From positions 1 to 34,207 of the forward strand of contig JAAYEB010000153.1 of the NCBI GenBank assembly GCA_012728995.1: 34,207 nt of DNA, in the 5' to 3' direction. The notes beneath the pieces were generated by a model, which made no database searches, was not told the DNA's origin, and saw only the letters and a program-made list of their open reading frames with translations. Made by a program: the position numbers and the translations under genes. Positions 1 through 9,021 of this stretch are shown piece after piece. Each line of letters starts with the position of its first letter. Position 1 is the first letter of the stretch. The stretch comes from Fibrobacter sp. GTDB taxonomy: Bacteria; Fibrobacterota; Chitinivibrionia; Chitinivibrionales; Chitinispirillaceae.

Positions 1-49
1 GAAAATAACCATTAAAAATTAATTTTTAGCATTATACAGCTTTTCGATT

Positions 50-688
50 CTAATGTTTTGGGCTGATCTGGTCTGTTATGAAAATCCCCGCATGTATTCC
101 GACTGAATTTATCCTTTTACCGGAAATAGTATAATAGGCAGAACCATAATTTTTGAATAATGATTGAGTCCCATTAATAATTACAACACCGGCACGATTC
201 GAAACCTTTTTTTTAATTTTTGGGTTATCATGTGTTACCCTGCTGATTTGGCGGCTTATTCTCAGGCTGTCGAAAGAATAACTCTGGGCAAATTCATCCC
301 CACTCATACGGTAACCCATGACTACTATAGTATCCCCCGGTTTTATTAATTCCACCTCTTCTCGAGGAGGTAATCGGGTAACATAAGACTCATGTTCGCC
401 GGTTTGAATATAGCTTAGAAGCGATGTGTCAGAAGAGTCTGTCAATGATACAAATGCATTTTTTAAAGTAATGCCATAAAAAGCGGATCTATTAAAACAA
501 TATCTGATATCGCTTCCTTCATAAATTACACAACCATAAATTGAATCCTGACAGTATTCAATTGATACTACAATACCCTGGTAATCAATTTTGGGAAGAT
601 CTATCATCCTGGATTTTTCTTTTGCAGATAAGCAAGCAGATACGCAAATAATAACAAGAAACAAATTAATAACCTTATTATGATTCAT
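50..688 (-). CDS. Putative lipoprotein of unknown function with secretion-tail-like C-terminus
   Basis: I do not recognise a family. The open frame reaches back to 754, but the ATG at 686-688 is preferred. It is preceded by an AAAGGAAA ribosome site and begins a short basic N-terminus, a hydrophobic stretch (LFLVIICVSAC) and a lipobox-like VSAC, so the product of about 212 residues is probably a lipoprotein. The middle is beta-rich and polar with no catalytic motif I can name. The last 30 residues (YYTISGKRINSVGIHAGIFI and a few more) look like the C-terminal tails of many secreted Fibrobacterota/Bacteroidota proteins, which follow a pattern of G-K/R-x-V, a short linker, then aGIYI. Having both a lipid anchor and such a tail is odd. 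It lies 175 bases beyond the GGDEF-like gene and is probably transcribed separately. The gene call is fairly safe; the function is unknown. Confidence 0.7.
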   Translation of the reverse strand: MNHNKVINLFLVIICVSACLSAKEKSRMIDLPKIDYQGIVVSIEYCQDSIYGCVIYEGSDIRYCFNRSAFYGITLKNAFVSLTDSSDTSLLSYIQTGEHESYVTRLPPREEVELIKPGDTIVVMGYRMSGDEFAQSYSFDSLRISRQISRVTHDNPKIKKKVSNRAGVVIINGTQSLFKNYGSAYYTISGKRINSVGIHAGIFITDQISPKH

Positions 689-863
689 TTTATCGTTTCC
701 TTTCTTTAGTTCCGATCTATTTATCAATATAACTATATCAGGATAGATTATCACTATTCAGATAACAATAGCGTATTCAGTATGAATACATCTATCTTTT
801 TGTAGACTGACAAAAGGAAAGTAATGTGATTGCAGTAACCCAGCAGAAATAGTTAATATGATT

Positions 864-2945
864 CTATTTTTGGTATTTCTCATGATTTTTACGGACAAGA
901 TCAAGATAGGAATGGTAATTCTTTATCCCGTTTTTCGGAGAGGTAATTGAAATTGCGAGCTCTGCGGAAATTTTTTCTTTTCCGATACAGAATTTCCTGG
1001 CAGTTATTTTGTCGTTAATTCTTCTTTTTACGACCATGGCTCCATCCGGATCGGTCATTGAAAGGAGAATAAAGATGGATTCTTTATCCAGATCATCCAG
1101 AGAACCAATAAGGTCGATATCACGCAGCAATTTTTTCGTAATTATAAAGATTTCGGAAAGAATCCGCTGTTTATCTGCAACGACTTCCTGATTTCGTTCA
1201 TCAATTAGCTTTTTGATAGAAATTACAATAGTTGAAAATGGTGTTTTGTACCTTTGATTTTGTTTAATTTCACGGTCGAGAAGAAAAATGATGTTATTTG
1301 AAGACAGAATTCCCGACGGCAAAGTGACTACTTTTTTGTCTGAAACATTTTGGGCAACAGTTTTAATAAACTGATCTATCTGCTCTTTTGAATAACCTTT
1401 CAATTCAAGTACTTCAATAAGTGAATTCTGATAGCGGGATATTTCATTTTCATTTTCCAGAAATACGGCAAGGTTACTGGCAAACTTGTCGGGAGCTTGA
1501 AGCAAAGAGCGGCTTATCCATTTTGAAGCGGCATTATCAAAAACAGATTCAAACCGGCTTGATAATGATTTGGTTATATTAAAAAGTATTTTTTCATCAA
1601 CTCCGTATTTTTTAAGCTGATCGACAAGCTTTTTCTCGAGCTGCATCAATGCTTTTCTCAGAGTTTTACTTCCCTGTGGACCTGATACTCCCTTAAACCC
1701 CACTGCAATGCCTGTACTTACTTTTTCGACATATTCTGCAAGTAGATTTGACAACTGTGTATCATCATCTGTTGAGCTTTTTCTGATTTCTGAAGCAAGA
1801 TATATCAATCTGGCAGCTTCTTGCGGTTGAGCTTCGATTGCTGCTATAAGCTCTTTTTCTGTAACTCCGATACTCCCAGCAGCTTCACTTAATGATCCGG
1901 CCAGACGCTCGCCCTCCAGTTCGATATTAAGCAGGCGAAGCAGCTCAAGATAATTATGCAAAGGCATCCCACCAGCCAATAATGCTTCTTTCATTTTTGG
2001 TAAATACATTTTTAGCTCAGAGAGATCAGGAAGCATTCGACGAATGATCTGAGCAAGCCTTTTAAGAGACTGTATACCCTGTTTATACTCCTGAAGAATA
2101 AGCTTGACAATAACTTCACAGCTCAGCTCATCAAACTGTTTCGATACAGTTTCCCTGCCGGATATAATATTACCTGTAAGTTTCTGAACCTCTATCGCTT
2201 CCGACAGATCCGATTTTAACTGGTAAATCGATCCCAGCAGGGTTTCCAGAGAAGATGAGGACATGCTGTTGAGCCCTGTTTTAATATCTGAAAAGAAATC
2301 GGATACTCTGGCAGTGTTTTTCAGTTCCGTCAAGTTCTGAGACAGTTTCTGAGCTGTCTCCTGAGGTTTTTCGAGTAACTGGGCAAGTGATAAAATCTCG
2401 CTTATATTTCGTGAAGTATCATGAACGATTTCGTTGTCATTTTCGTTTTTGAAGAAACAACCATCCTGATTTGAATTAGTGCAGCCTGAATCTACAACAA
2501 CCTGATCACCCATGACCATATCAAAACGCACGTAATTGAGTTTTACCTTCGTGCAGCCAGCATCTGCAAGTTTTTGTTCAATTTCATTTATCCTGTATGT
2601 GTTTACGTTATCACCAGATAAACTTATGAATGCTATTACATCAGATAACTGAACGCCCCGTTCGAAAGTAACCGATTCAAGTCCTGTTTTTGCGAATTGA
2701 CTTATAATCCTTTTGGGGTTTACCATCTTGTCTACACATGCATCCTCAATAAAAAGGCTTCCACGATCAACAATAAAGGAGAGTGCGGGCATCGAGCAAT
2801 GCATTTCTGTTATGGCATCAAACAGTGGAGCAACATTTCTGGTTGTAGTAGGGTGCTGTCCACCATAAAGACCAGCACTGTTGAATGCAACATTAAACAA
2901 ACGGGCAAGTTGATCTGCTCTTTTCTGATCCAATCCCGAACCCAT
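864..2945 (-). CDS. Large helical protein with degenerate C-terminal GGDEF-like domain, partner of a Ser/Thr kinase
   Basis: The start at ATG 2943-2945 has GAGGAG five bases upstream and leaves 11 bases after the kinase stop. The frame also stays open to 2972, inside the kinase gene. The product is about 693 residues. The N-terminal 130 residues (YGGQHP, then a VDRGSLFIED segment) resemble the domain that precedes HD or HEAT regions in deltaproteobacterial signalling proteins. The middle is long and alpha-helical. From about residue 556 the fold pattern of a GGDEF diguanylate cyclase is visible: LDREIKQNQRYKTPFS matches the usual LdrEl.ra.Ry.tplS, and IDLIGSLDDLDKESIFILL lies where R.GGDEF should be. 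The signature Gly-Gly-Asp-Glu-Phe residues are absent, so cyclase activity is unlikely. Coupling to the kinase suggests it is a kinase substrate or adaptor, which is inference. Confidence 0.8.
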   Translation of the reverse strand: MGSGLDQKRADQLARLFNVAFNSAGLYGGQHPTTTRNVAPLFDAITEMHCSMPALSFIVDRGSLFIEDACVDKMVNPKRIISQFAKTGLESVTFERGVQLSDVIAFISLSGDNVNTYRINEIEQKLADAGCTKVKLNYVRFDMVMGDQVVVDSGCTNSNQDGCFFKNENDNEIVHDTSRNISEILSLAQLLEKPQETAQKLSQNLTELKNTARVSDFFSDIKTGLNSMSSSSLETLLGSIYQLKSDLSEAIEVQKLTGNIISGRETVSKQFDELSCEVIVKLILQEYKQGIQSLKRLAQIIRRMLPDLSELKMYLPKMKEALLAGGMPLHNYLELLRLLNIELEGERLAGSLSEAAGSIGVTEKELIAAIEAQPQEAARLIYLASEIRKSSTDDDTQLSNLLAEYVEKVSTGIAVGFKGVSGPQGSKTLRKALMQLEKKLVDQLKKYGVDEKILFNITKSLSSRFESVFDNAASKWISRSLLQAPDKFASNLAVFLENENEISRYQNSLIEVLELKGYSKEQIDQFIKTVAQNVSDKKVVTLPSGILSSNNIIFLLDREIKQNQRYKTPFSTIVISIKKLIDERNQEVVADKQRILSEIFIITKKLLRDIDLIGSLDDLDKESIFILLSMTDPDGAMVVKRRINDKITARKFCIGKEKISAELAISITSPKNGIKNYHSYLDLVRKNHEKYQK

Positions 2946-2956
2946 ATTTACTCCTC

Positions 2957-3868
2957 TTATACCTTTTTGCACCGTCTTTCGTAGTAAAAGTGGAGATCAT
3001 CACGAAAAGCAGCTGCACTCTGGTACCTTTTTTCAGGATCGGCGCGAACTGCTTTACATACAATTCTCTCGAGTTCTTTATCAATATGTGGTCTCCATTG
3101 TGAAGGTAAACAGGTGAAAAGTGAATCGTGATCATTTATTTTTGCCATCAATATTTTCTCGATTGTTTTAACCCGCAACGGTAATTTTCCTGCTACAGTT
3201 TCATAGAAAGACATACCGGCAGAATAGATATCAGATCTGTTATCTACTTTTTTGTTAAGCATCTGTTCGGGTGACATATAAATCGGTGTTCCGAAAACAA
3301 CACCCTCCTGGGATTGTTCGGTATATTCGGTACGTGCAATACCAAAATCGGCCAGATACGGTCTTTGCCCACGCTCTTCAATAAGGATGTTAGCCGGCTT
3401 TATATCCTGATGAATTACACCCTCCTCATGCGCAAACGAAAGCGCATCAAGAATGTTTTCAAATATACGGATACACTCATCTACAGGAATAAACTTTTTG
3501 GATGATACCGGATGGCGATTATACCGTTGAATTATGGAATCCAGATCTTCACCCTCAACCAACTGCATCGATATGTATAACAAATCTCCAGTATCTCCCA
3601 TATCAAAAACCGGTACAATACTGGGGTGATTCAGTATTGCAACCGTCTCTGCTTCATCACGAAATCTGATACCGGAATCTGGAACCGGACCCTGTTTTGG
3701 ATAAATTTTTACAGCAATTTTACGTTTTAATGAATGCTGAAAAGCAATAAATACAGCTCCCATTGCCCCCCTGCCGAGCATCTGAATAATTGTATATCCC
3801 CCTATCTCTTTCCCGATTAAACTTGCAGGATTAAATATCGACTTTGAACAATCAATTTGAGAATGCAT
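2957..3868 (-). CDS. Hanks-type (PknB-like) Ser/Thr protein kinase, soluble, HQD variant
   Basis: At 303 residues this is essentially a kinase domain alone. The motifs appear in order: glycine loop LGRGAMGAVF (31-40), ATP lysine AVKIY (K54), a C-helix acid near E72, HPSIV (81-85), catalytic loop HQDIKPANIL (153-162), DFG (174-176), GTPIYMSPE (193-201) and the F-helix Asp in RSDIYSAG. All residues needed for phosphotransfer are present, but the Arg of the usual HRD is Gln (Q154), a non-RD arrangement. No transmembrane segment, PASTA repeat or other sensor follows, so it is a cytoplasmic kinase. The ATG at 3866-3868 has no good ribosome site; it is kept because the kinase fold starts at residue 23. 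It is first in an operon with the degenerate-GGDEF gene, 11 bases apart, which is its most likely functional partner. Confidence 0.95.
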   Translation of the reverse strand: MHSQIDCSKSIFNPASLIGKEIGGYTIIQMLGRGAMGAVFIAFQHSLKRKIAVKIYPKQGPVPDSGIRFRDEAETVAILNHPSIVPVFDMGDTGDLLYISMQLVEGEDLDSIIQRYNRHPVSSKKFIPVDECIRIFENILDALSFAHEEGVIHQDIKPANILIEERGQRPYLADFGIARTEYTEQSQEGVVFGTPIYMSPEQMLNKKVDNRSDIYSAGMSFYETVAGKLPLRVKTIEKILMAKINDHDSLFTCLPSQWRPHIDKELERIVCKAVRADPEKRYQSAAAFRDDLHFYYERRCKKV

Positions 3869-4384
3869 AAAACCAACAAAACAGATTTAGGTTACATGGA
3901 TTGTTTAGTTCATTAAACCAAATATCTTTAGTATAAACTATACAATAATTAAGCTGATTTTGGTAGTTGAATTTAACATCAGATTCTGCTGCCCGTTTTT
4001 TTACTCTGCTATCAATCCCTTATTCCAGAAAATTTATAAAATTCCTGGAATCCATTTCGAATCTGTACTCTCCAGTTTGAATTAATATTGCAATAAAGAC
4101 TCGCAATAAGGAGCTATTTTTGTACAATTGTGATTTCTATTCCCTACAAGAACACCCCTCTATTGCTTCAAAAGCACTCTTAATCGCAGATTTTCTGTTT
4201 TTTGGGGAATATTTTGTGATTTTTAACTGTTGAGCAATTATATTGAAGCTAATCCGTAATGTTTTTAAACTCAGAATTCGGGTATATGGCATTTATTTTT
4301 AGCAAAATAGTCGATATTAGATTGGTGTAACCCGGGTTTAAACATTAAGAAGAATATAAAATTCAGGAATTTTTACCGATTATT
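3869..4384. other. Divergent intergenic region, 516 bases
   Basis: This separates the kinase gene (minus) from fxsA (plus) and must hold both promoters, but I see no convincing -35/-10 pair. An AACCCGGGTT palindrome lies at 4329-4338, 46 bases before the fxsA start. An open frame with a TTG start at 4120-4122 and an AAGGAG at 4109-4113 would encode a 37-residue hydrophobic peptide ending at 4233. It is only a weak candidate. Confidence 0.5.
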
Positions 4385-4789
4385 ATGATATTTAAACTTT
4401 TTTTATTATTTACGATTATACCTCTGGCAGAACTGCTTTTACTTGTAAAACTCGGTACTTATATTGGAGCTTTAAATACAGTTCTGATAGTAGTATTAAC
4501 AGCAGTAACCGGAGCCGCACTGGCAAAGCGACAGGGGACAGACACCTTGTGGAAAATACGTCAAAGCCTGAGTATGGGACATTTCCCTGCGGATAATCTT
4601 ATTGATGGCCTGTTCATTCTAACTGCGTCACTGTTTCTGATTACTCCCGGTTTGATTACTGACATCACTGGTTTTCTCTTCCTTACACCAGTAATACGAG
4701 ATATTCTAAAAAAGCATATAACAACAGCAGCCAAAAAATGGGTAAGCAGGTCCAAAACGATCCATTTTACTTTTACCCAGCCCGGATGA
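4385..4789 (+). CDS. fxsA: FxsA family membrane protein
   Basis: The 134 residues match the FxsA family in length and layout. An N-terminal hydrophobic segment (IFKLFLLFTIIPLAELLLL) contains the family's P-x-x-E. A second membrane segment ends in GAALAKRQG, and a re-entrant hydrophobic region carries the characteristic ITPGLITDITGFLFLTP. A basic cytoplasmic tail follows. In E. coli FxsA overproduction relieves exclusion of phage T7 by the F-plasmid PifA protein, but the ordinary cellular role of the family is not known. The protein is integral to the inner membrane. The ATG has only a weak AGGA ribosome site. It stands alone: the next gene, the dynamin-like GTPase, begins 240 bases later. Confidence 0.93.
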   Translation: MIFKLFLLFTIIPLAELLLLVKLGTYIGALNTVLIVVLTAVTGAALAKRQGTDTLWKIRQSLSMGHFPADNLIDGLFILTASLFLITPGLITDITGFLFLTPVIRDILKKHITTAAKKWVSRSKTIHFTFTQPG

Positions 4790-4947
4790 TTTTCCAACGA
4801 AATGAATGGTGAATCCATGCCCTTTACAATGCGACTACCAGATATCATTAAATAGTGTTATTATGACCAGATTCTCTCTTGATGTTTTTGCCTCGGATGC
4901 CATCACAAATCACCTTTGATGGAATATTAATTGTTCTGGTTTTGCCA

Positions 4948-5006
4948 TCCTTACTCCCCTGAAATATTTTTTGTTGTTGAGCAGTAAGGAAAAAATATAT
5001 TTCAGG
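4948..5006 (+). repeat. Overlapping inverted repeats just upstream of the dynamin-like gene
   Basis: Two arm pairs interleave. TCCTTACT (4948-4955) is fully complementary to AGTAAGGA (4983-4990). CCTGAAATATTTTTT (4958-4972) pairs with AAAAAATATATTTCAGG (4990-5006) apart from a two-base bulge. As RNA the two stems could compete or form a pseudoknot. The element ends 23 bases before the GTG start of the GTPase gene, so it is either a 5' UTR switch-like structure or a weak terminator for fxsA. Confidence 0.55.
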
Positions 5007-5029
5007 CCATTTTTCAATCGACTTTTAGT

Positions 5030-6835
5030 GTGATAAACAGAGATTCGCTGTCAAAAACTTCAGATATACCGGTTTCTTTTTCCCAAAATGAACCATTATC
5101 AATAGATCAGATTATTGATAACGCGCTCAAGCAATGTAACAGCCTTCCCGAATCCTGTTCACCATTTATTACACAAATCATGGATCTTAAGAATCGTCTC
5201 TCACACGGTAGACTTCATCTTGCGATCCTGGGCCAGTTCAACCGCGGGAAAAGTACTTTTATTAATGCTCTTACTGGTTTCAGGATACTCCCTACATCAG
5301 TACTTCCAATTACATCTGTACCCACATTTATCTCTTATGGAAGCCTGTCGTGTACTGTAAATTTTTTTAATAACAATCCGGATCTTGTAATTACACATTC
5401 TATTGAAGCAATAAGTTCCACACTAAAGAGATATGTAGCTGAAGAGAACAACCCAAAGAATGGGTTATGTGTCAAAAATGTTGAAGTTAACTGTCCGAGT
5501 CCGCTTCTTGAAAATGGTACAGTGCTGATTGATACTCCCGGTTTTGGATCAACATACATCCATAATACACGTTCTGCACTTGATGCGCTTTCGGAATGTG
5601 ATGCTGCGTTATTTCTTGTAAGTGCAGATCCGCCGATGACTCAAACAGAAATTGAATTTCTCAAACAGGTAAACAAATATATACCGCGAATCTTTTTCAT
5701 TCTTAACAAAACGGATTTACTTGAAAAGTCAGAACTGGACAAAATAGAGCAATTCATACGTGAAATACTTGTAAAACAACTGGATTACCCCTTGAATATT
5801 CCTTTATTCAGGATTTGTGCATTAAATGGTGAAAAGGCTTTAAAACAGGATAAATCCGATTTCAGATGGACCAGCAGCGGAATGGAAAAAATGCGTGAAG
5901 AGATACTGGATTTTCTTGTCAGAGAAAAATACTTTACACTTTCACAAGGCTTGACTGATAAACTGGGAGATGCGCTGAGTGGGATTTGTACTTGCCTGCA
6001 AAAGGAAATAGACAATCATCAGATTCCGGTTCAACTGCTCGTCAGGGAAAAGCAGGAATTAACGAACCAGTTTGAAGCACTACGAAAATCAATTGACAAA
6101 GACCTCTCTTTAATCAACATTGAAAAAGAGGCAATCCAGAAATTTTTAAAAGAACAGATTTTCTCAGAACAAAAAGCAATTATTGGGCACCTTGCCGAAA
6201 TTCTTGCATCTCTCCTGATAAACGTTTCAGGAAACCAGGAATCAATTTACAGTATTGCAAAAGCACTTAACCGTATTACAAACGATAACCTTTCAAATCT
6301 CCTGACAGTACTTATCACCAAAGTCAATAAACCACTGCGAAAGGCCATACAGTTTCATTTACATGAATTCGACCGGGTTTTCGAAACATTTGAGAAAACT
6401 GTTCATGATCCGGAATTTAACGCTCTTGAATTCCACGAAAAAATTGAATTTATGGAAATTTCAATGGAACGCACCTGGCAGCCGGACAATGCATTGTCCG
6501 AACTGAGCCTGGAAAGCAGATGGACAGACCGTTTCAGGAATCGTCAATCGCGCATTGCCCGTTTGCAACAACACTTTACAGAAAAGCTCAAGGAAATTGT
6601 ACTTAAAAACACTGAATCTCTTGAAGAACACCTCGAACTGGAAATAAAATCAGCCTTTGACAAAATTAGCGGTACACTAACTGAACGATATGGTAAATGT
6701 TTGACATTTCTTGAAGAAGCCGTAAAGAAAAAGGAAATCGCAATTAAAGAACGAATGGAAAGAGGCGGGAAACCGGCTGCAATATTAAAGGAATCAATAA
6801 CTGCGATTTCCGGTATTCAAAAACAGCTAACCTGA
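5030..6835 (+). CDS. Dynamin-like GTPase (bacterial dynamin-related protein)
   Basis: The 601-residue protein has an N-terminal dynamin-type G domain. The P-loop is GQFNRGKS (68-75), the switch I threonine lies in LPTSVLPITSVPT, G3 is DTPGFGST (about 168) and G4 is NKTD (about 226-229). The remaining 300 residues are charged and alpha-helical with heptad-like stretches, as in the stalk regions of bacterial dynamin-related proteins. No strong transmembrane paddle is visible, so membrane association, if any, would be peripheral or through a short amphipathic tip. Such proteins remodel or surveil membranes and are linked to membrane stress and phage defence. The GTG start lacks a clear ribosome site; an ATG at 5180 would also keep the P-loop. 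No second dynamin gene is adjacent, unlike the usual tandem pairs. Confidence 0.9.
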   Translation: MINRDSLSKTSDIPVSFSQNEPLSIDQIIDNALKQCNSLPESCSPFITQIMDLKNRLSHGRLHLAILGQFNRGKSTFINALTGFRILPTSVLPITSVPTFISYGSLSCTVNFFNNNPDLVITHSIEAISSTLKRYVAEENNPKNGLCVKNVEVNCPSPLLENGTVLIDTPGFGSTYIHNTRSALDALSECDAALFLVSADPPMTQTEIEFLKQVNKYIPRIFFILNKTDLLEKSELDKIEQFIREILVKQLDYPLNIPLFRICALNGEKALKQDKSDFRWTSSGMEKMREEILDFLVREKYFTLSQGLTDKLGDALSGICTCLQKEIDNHQIPVQLLVREKQELTNQFEALRKSIDKDLSLINIEKEAIQKFLKEQIFSEQKAIIGHLAEILASLLINVSGNQESIYSIAKALNRITNDNLSNLLTVLITKVNKPLRKAIQFHLHEFDRVFETFEKTVHDPEFNALEFHEKIEFMEISMERTWQPDNALSELSLESRWTDRFRNRQSRIARLQQHFTEKLKEIVLKNTESLEEHLELEIKSAFDKISGTLTERYGKCLTFLEEAVKKKEIAIKERMERGGKPAAILKESITAISGIQKQLT

Positions 6836-6988
6836 ATATTTTGACAATACATAACCGCTGATTGTTTATTTTTCTACCAATTATATTCGTAAATTTTTTT
6901 GCTGCTGCATAAAAGATTCGACGAAGCGCGTTTTTTTTTCACGATTTGTAAAATTTTATCCTCGTATTAATGAATAAAATCAATCCAG

Positions 6989-8242
6989 TCAAAAACAGTT
7001 TTTAATCTTTCCGGGTAACGACAGTACAGTGCTTTCCAAAAATATTTTTGGCAGCTTTACCAGAAATCTTTTTTTAACTTCTCCGATTCTTTCATCACCT
7101 GCAAAGAACTGAAACAAAATATCTGAAAGAGTATTGCTTGACTGGGCTGCAGCGATCAGTGTTTCAAGCAGATTCCTGTTTTCAAACAGCTTCCGGTTAA
7201 GAGCAGCTTTTATCAGTTCATCACCAAATTCCTGTTTCCATAAGGAATCGAACAATCTCAAATCACCGATTATAATGGCCTGAGCTGCGAGTTCTGCAGA
7301 CCAGAGTGCATATAGCAAGCTGTCACCGGTCAGGAAATTTACATGCCCCGCAGCATCACCTGCAAGCAGCCAGTTCTTACCTGTACAGGATTGTTTAAAA
7401 AAATCTGCATTCTGTGGTGAAGGAATCAGAGTGCTCCATTTTCTAAATGGCCTGAGCCTGTGCGACTCCTGTTTAATAATAATATCAAGTTCAGCTTTTA
7501 ATCCTTCAGAATTACATAGTTTGTCTACCAAACCGATACTGCTGCATTTGCCAAGGTCATTTATCCTTAAGTAACCAGTACGGTTTTTTAGAAACCTTTT
7601 TATAAATCTCTTTTCCGGAAATCCTTTCACAAGATATCCAAATCCAATAGAAAGATCCTCTCTGCTTAACGGCTCACAAACAGTTTTTCTCACCAGACTT
7701 CTTACACCATCTGCACCAACAATTATTCGTGCCCTTGTAGTTCTGAAATCAGTTTTTATTTTCCAGAGTCCTTTTTCAGAGTATATATCAACAACTTTTT
7801 CGGGTATAAACTTGCACCCGCATCTTATTGCAGAATCAAGCAGATATCGATTCAGATTATCCGGCAGGAATGAAACAAATTTTTTATTTGATTCTGTTCG
7901 GAAAACAACTTTTTTCCCTGATGGAGAAATGAGGTGATATTCGTTGTCATTTCTGTGTTCAAGTGACAGGAATCCTTCAAGAAGTGAGAATTTTTTTAAG
8001 GCAAGATTTGAAATAAATCCACCACAATTTGTATTACCGGAATTCCGGCAATCAAATACTACTGGTTGTAAACCTTGTTTTGCCAGACAGTATCCAAGAA
8101 AAGCTCCACAGACACCGCCTCCGACAATGACAACATCAAAGGTACGAACAAATCTGCCCGAATTTACAGATCCAGGAATCAATTCTGAATACAGGAATTT
8201 TTTAACCTTTTGGGGTTTAACCGCATTACTAATGAGTCCCAT
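6989..8242 (-). CDS. Geranylgeranyl reductase family FAD-dependent oxidoreductase
   Basis: At 417 residues it has the full architecture of the family. An N-terminal Rossmann dinucleotide site (VVIVGGGVCGAFLGYCLAKQG, from about residue 36) is followed by the second FAD motif VGADGVRSLVRK and the pyrophosphate-contact motif AGDAAGHVNFLTGDSLLYAL, with the Gly-Asp pair intact. Members saturate isoprenoid chains of lipids, chlorophyll or menaquinone. The substrate here cannot be read from sequence, and menaquinone or another polyprenyl lipid is only a guess. The ATG at 8240-8242 has AGGAT five bases upstream. The extra 30 residues before the FAD site are unusual but have no other start. It converges on the dynamin-like gene, with 153 bases between them containing a nine-T run but no clean hairpin. 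Confidence 0.88.
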   Translation of the reverse strand: MGLISNAVKPQKVKKFLYSELIPGSVNSGRFVRTFDVVIVGGGVCGAFLGYCLAKQGLQPVVFDCRNSGNTNCGGFISNLALKKFSLLEGFLSLEHRNDNEYHLISPSGKKVVFRTESNKKFVSFLPDNLNRYLLDSAIRCGCKFIPEKVVDIYSEKGLWKIKTDFRTTRARIIVGADGVRSLVRKTVCEPLSREDLSIGFGYLVKGFPEKRFIKRFLKNRTGYLRINDLGKCSSIGLVDKLCNSEGLKAELDIIIKQESHRLRPFRKWSTLIPSPQNADFFKQSCTGKNWLLAGDAAGHVNFLTGDSLLYALWSAELAAQAIIIGDLRLFDSLWKQEFGDELIKAALNRKLFENRNLLETLIAAAQSSNTLSDILFQFFAGDERIGEVKKRFLVKLPKIFLESTVLSLPGKIKNCF

Positions 8243-8459
8243 AGAAGATCCTGTCTATAATGTATTTAAAAATACAGCGTTATTTTCAAATTTCAGAACA
8301 AATCTGGTTGTTTCAAATTCCCGATTTGAAAAAATTATTCCGAAGTTAGAAAAACCTTATTTCACTTTCGTCCAAAATAAATTTCAAAACAGTCTGCCTA
8401 TTCTTATTCTTGGGGTTTAAGTAAATCACGAGAGTCTGGCAAACTCCTTTTTTAAGAAC

Positions 8460-8935
8460 ATTAAATCAACGAGTATATATAAAAAAAATGCCCTTAAAGC
8501 TCAACTCTTAACAATCTCTGCCCTGCGAATAAGTTCAGTGATACCTGTTCACCGATTTGTTAAGGACAAGTGTGACCATATTCTTAAATTGCTCTGGAAA
8601 CTTCTACGGTTTAATTTTACTCATCCATGCTATTTATTCATCAATTACCATGCCTGTTTTTTCTTTAAAGGTTTTTATTACCTTTAATGCCCCACAAACC
8701 ACTGCTCTCAATAATGCTCAGATACCATGGTTTTGGGACAAGCTATTTTTTTACTTTTATCTATTAGTCCGGCATTTAAATGAGGCGTAAGAACTATCTC
8801 AAATTGTTCAATTTCTTGCATTAATAGATAGTTTATAACTCTTGAATAACCAACTTTAGTTGCCAGAATAATAATATGGTAAAACGATTGCCCATCCCAA
8901 CGTCCTGATTCCCAATTATCAGAATATTTACACTA
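8460..8935 (-). pseudogene. Possible remains of a decayed gene in a 779-base intergenic region
   Basis: The interval 8243-9021 has no intact gene. On the minus strand several protein-like stretches follow one another in different frames. The frame open from 8932 to its stop at 8708 encodes WESGRWDGQSFYHII and onward to LTPHLNAGLIDKS, but has no start codon. A second frame gives RAVVCGALKVIKTFKEKTG and stops at 8634. Further fragments follow, including ITELIRRAEIVKS near 8510-8550. This looks like a gene broken by frameshifts and stops. I cannot name the ancestor, and chance open frames in AT-rich DNA remain possible. Confidence 0.25.
8516..8585 (+). repeat. Degenerate dispersed repeat, copy 1
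   Basis: Shares a colinear pattern with 32666-32740: CCCTG, GAA, AAG, then TACCTGTTC, CGATTT, AAGTGT, CCA, ATTCTT, about 70 percent identical by eye with small gaps. The CCCT (8521) to ACCTGTTC (8543) distance is 22 bases, the same as in the weaker copy near 19213. Confidence 0.5.
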
Positions 8936-9021
8936 TTTACCACAAGACAGGAACAGTTTTTTCTATATTATTAAAAAGAGCTTTTACCCGAAAACAATCA
9001 CCCAAAAAATCAGAGCTTATT

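Noticed and set aside
6915-6940. Terminator between the convergent dynamin-like and flavoprotein genes
   Set aside because: There is a nine-T run after CGAAGCGCG, but only a three- or four-base stem can be drawn before it.
7944-8420. 158-codon plus-strand frame opposite the flavoprotein start
   Set aside because: More than half of it is antisense to the geranylgeranyl-reductase-like gene, which has clear FAD motifs; the rest has no ribosome site or recognisable sequence.
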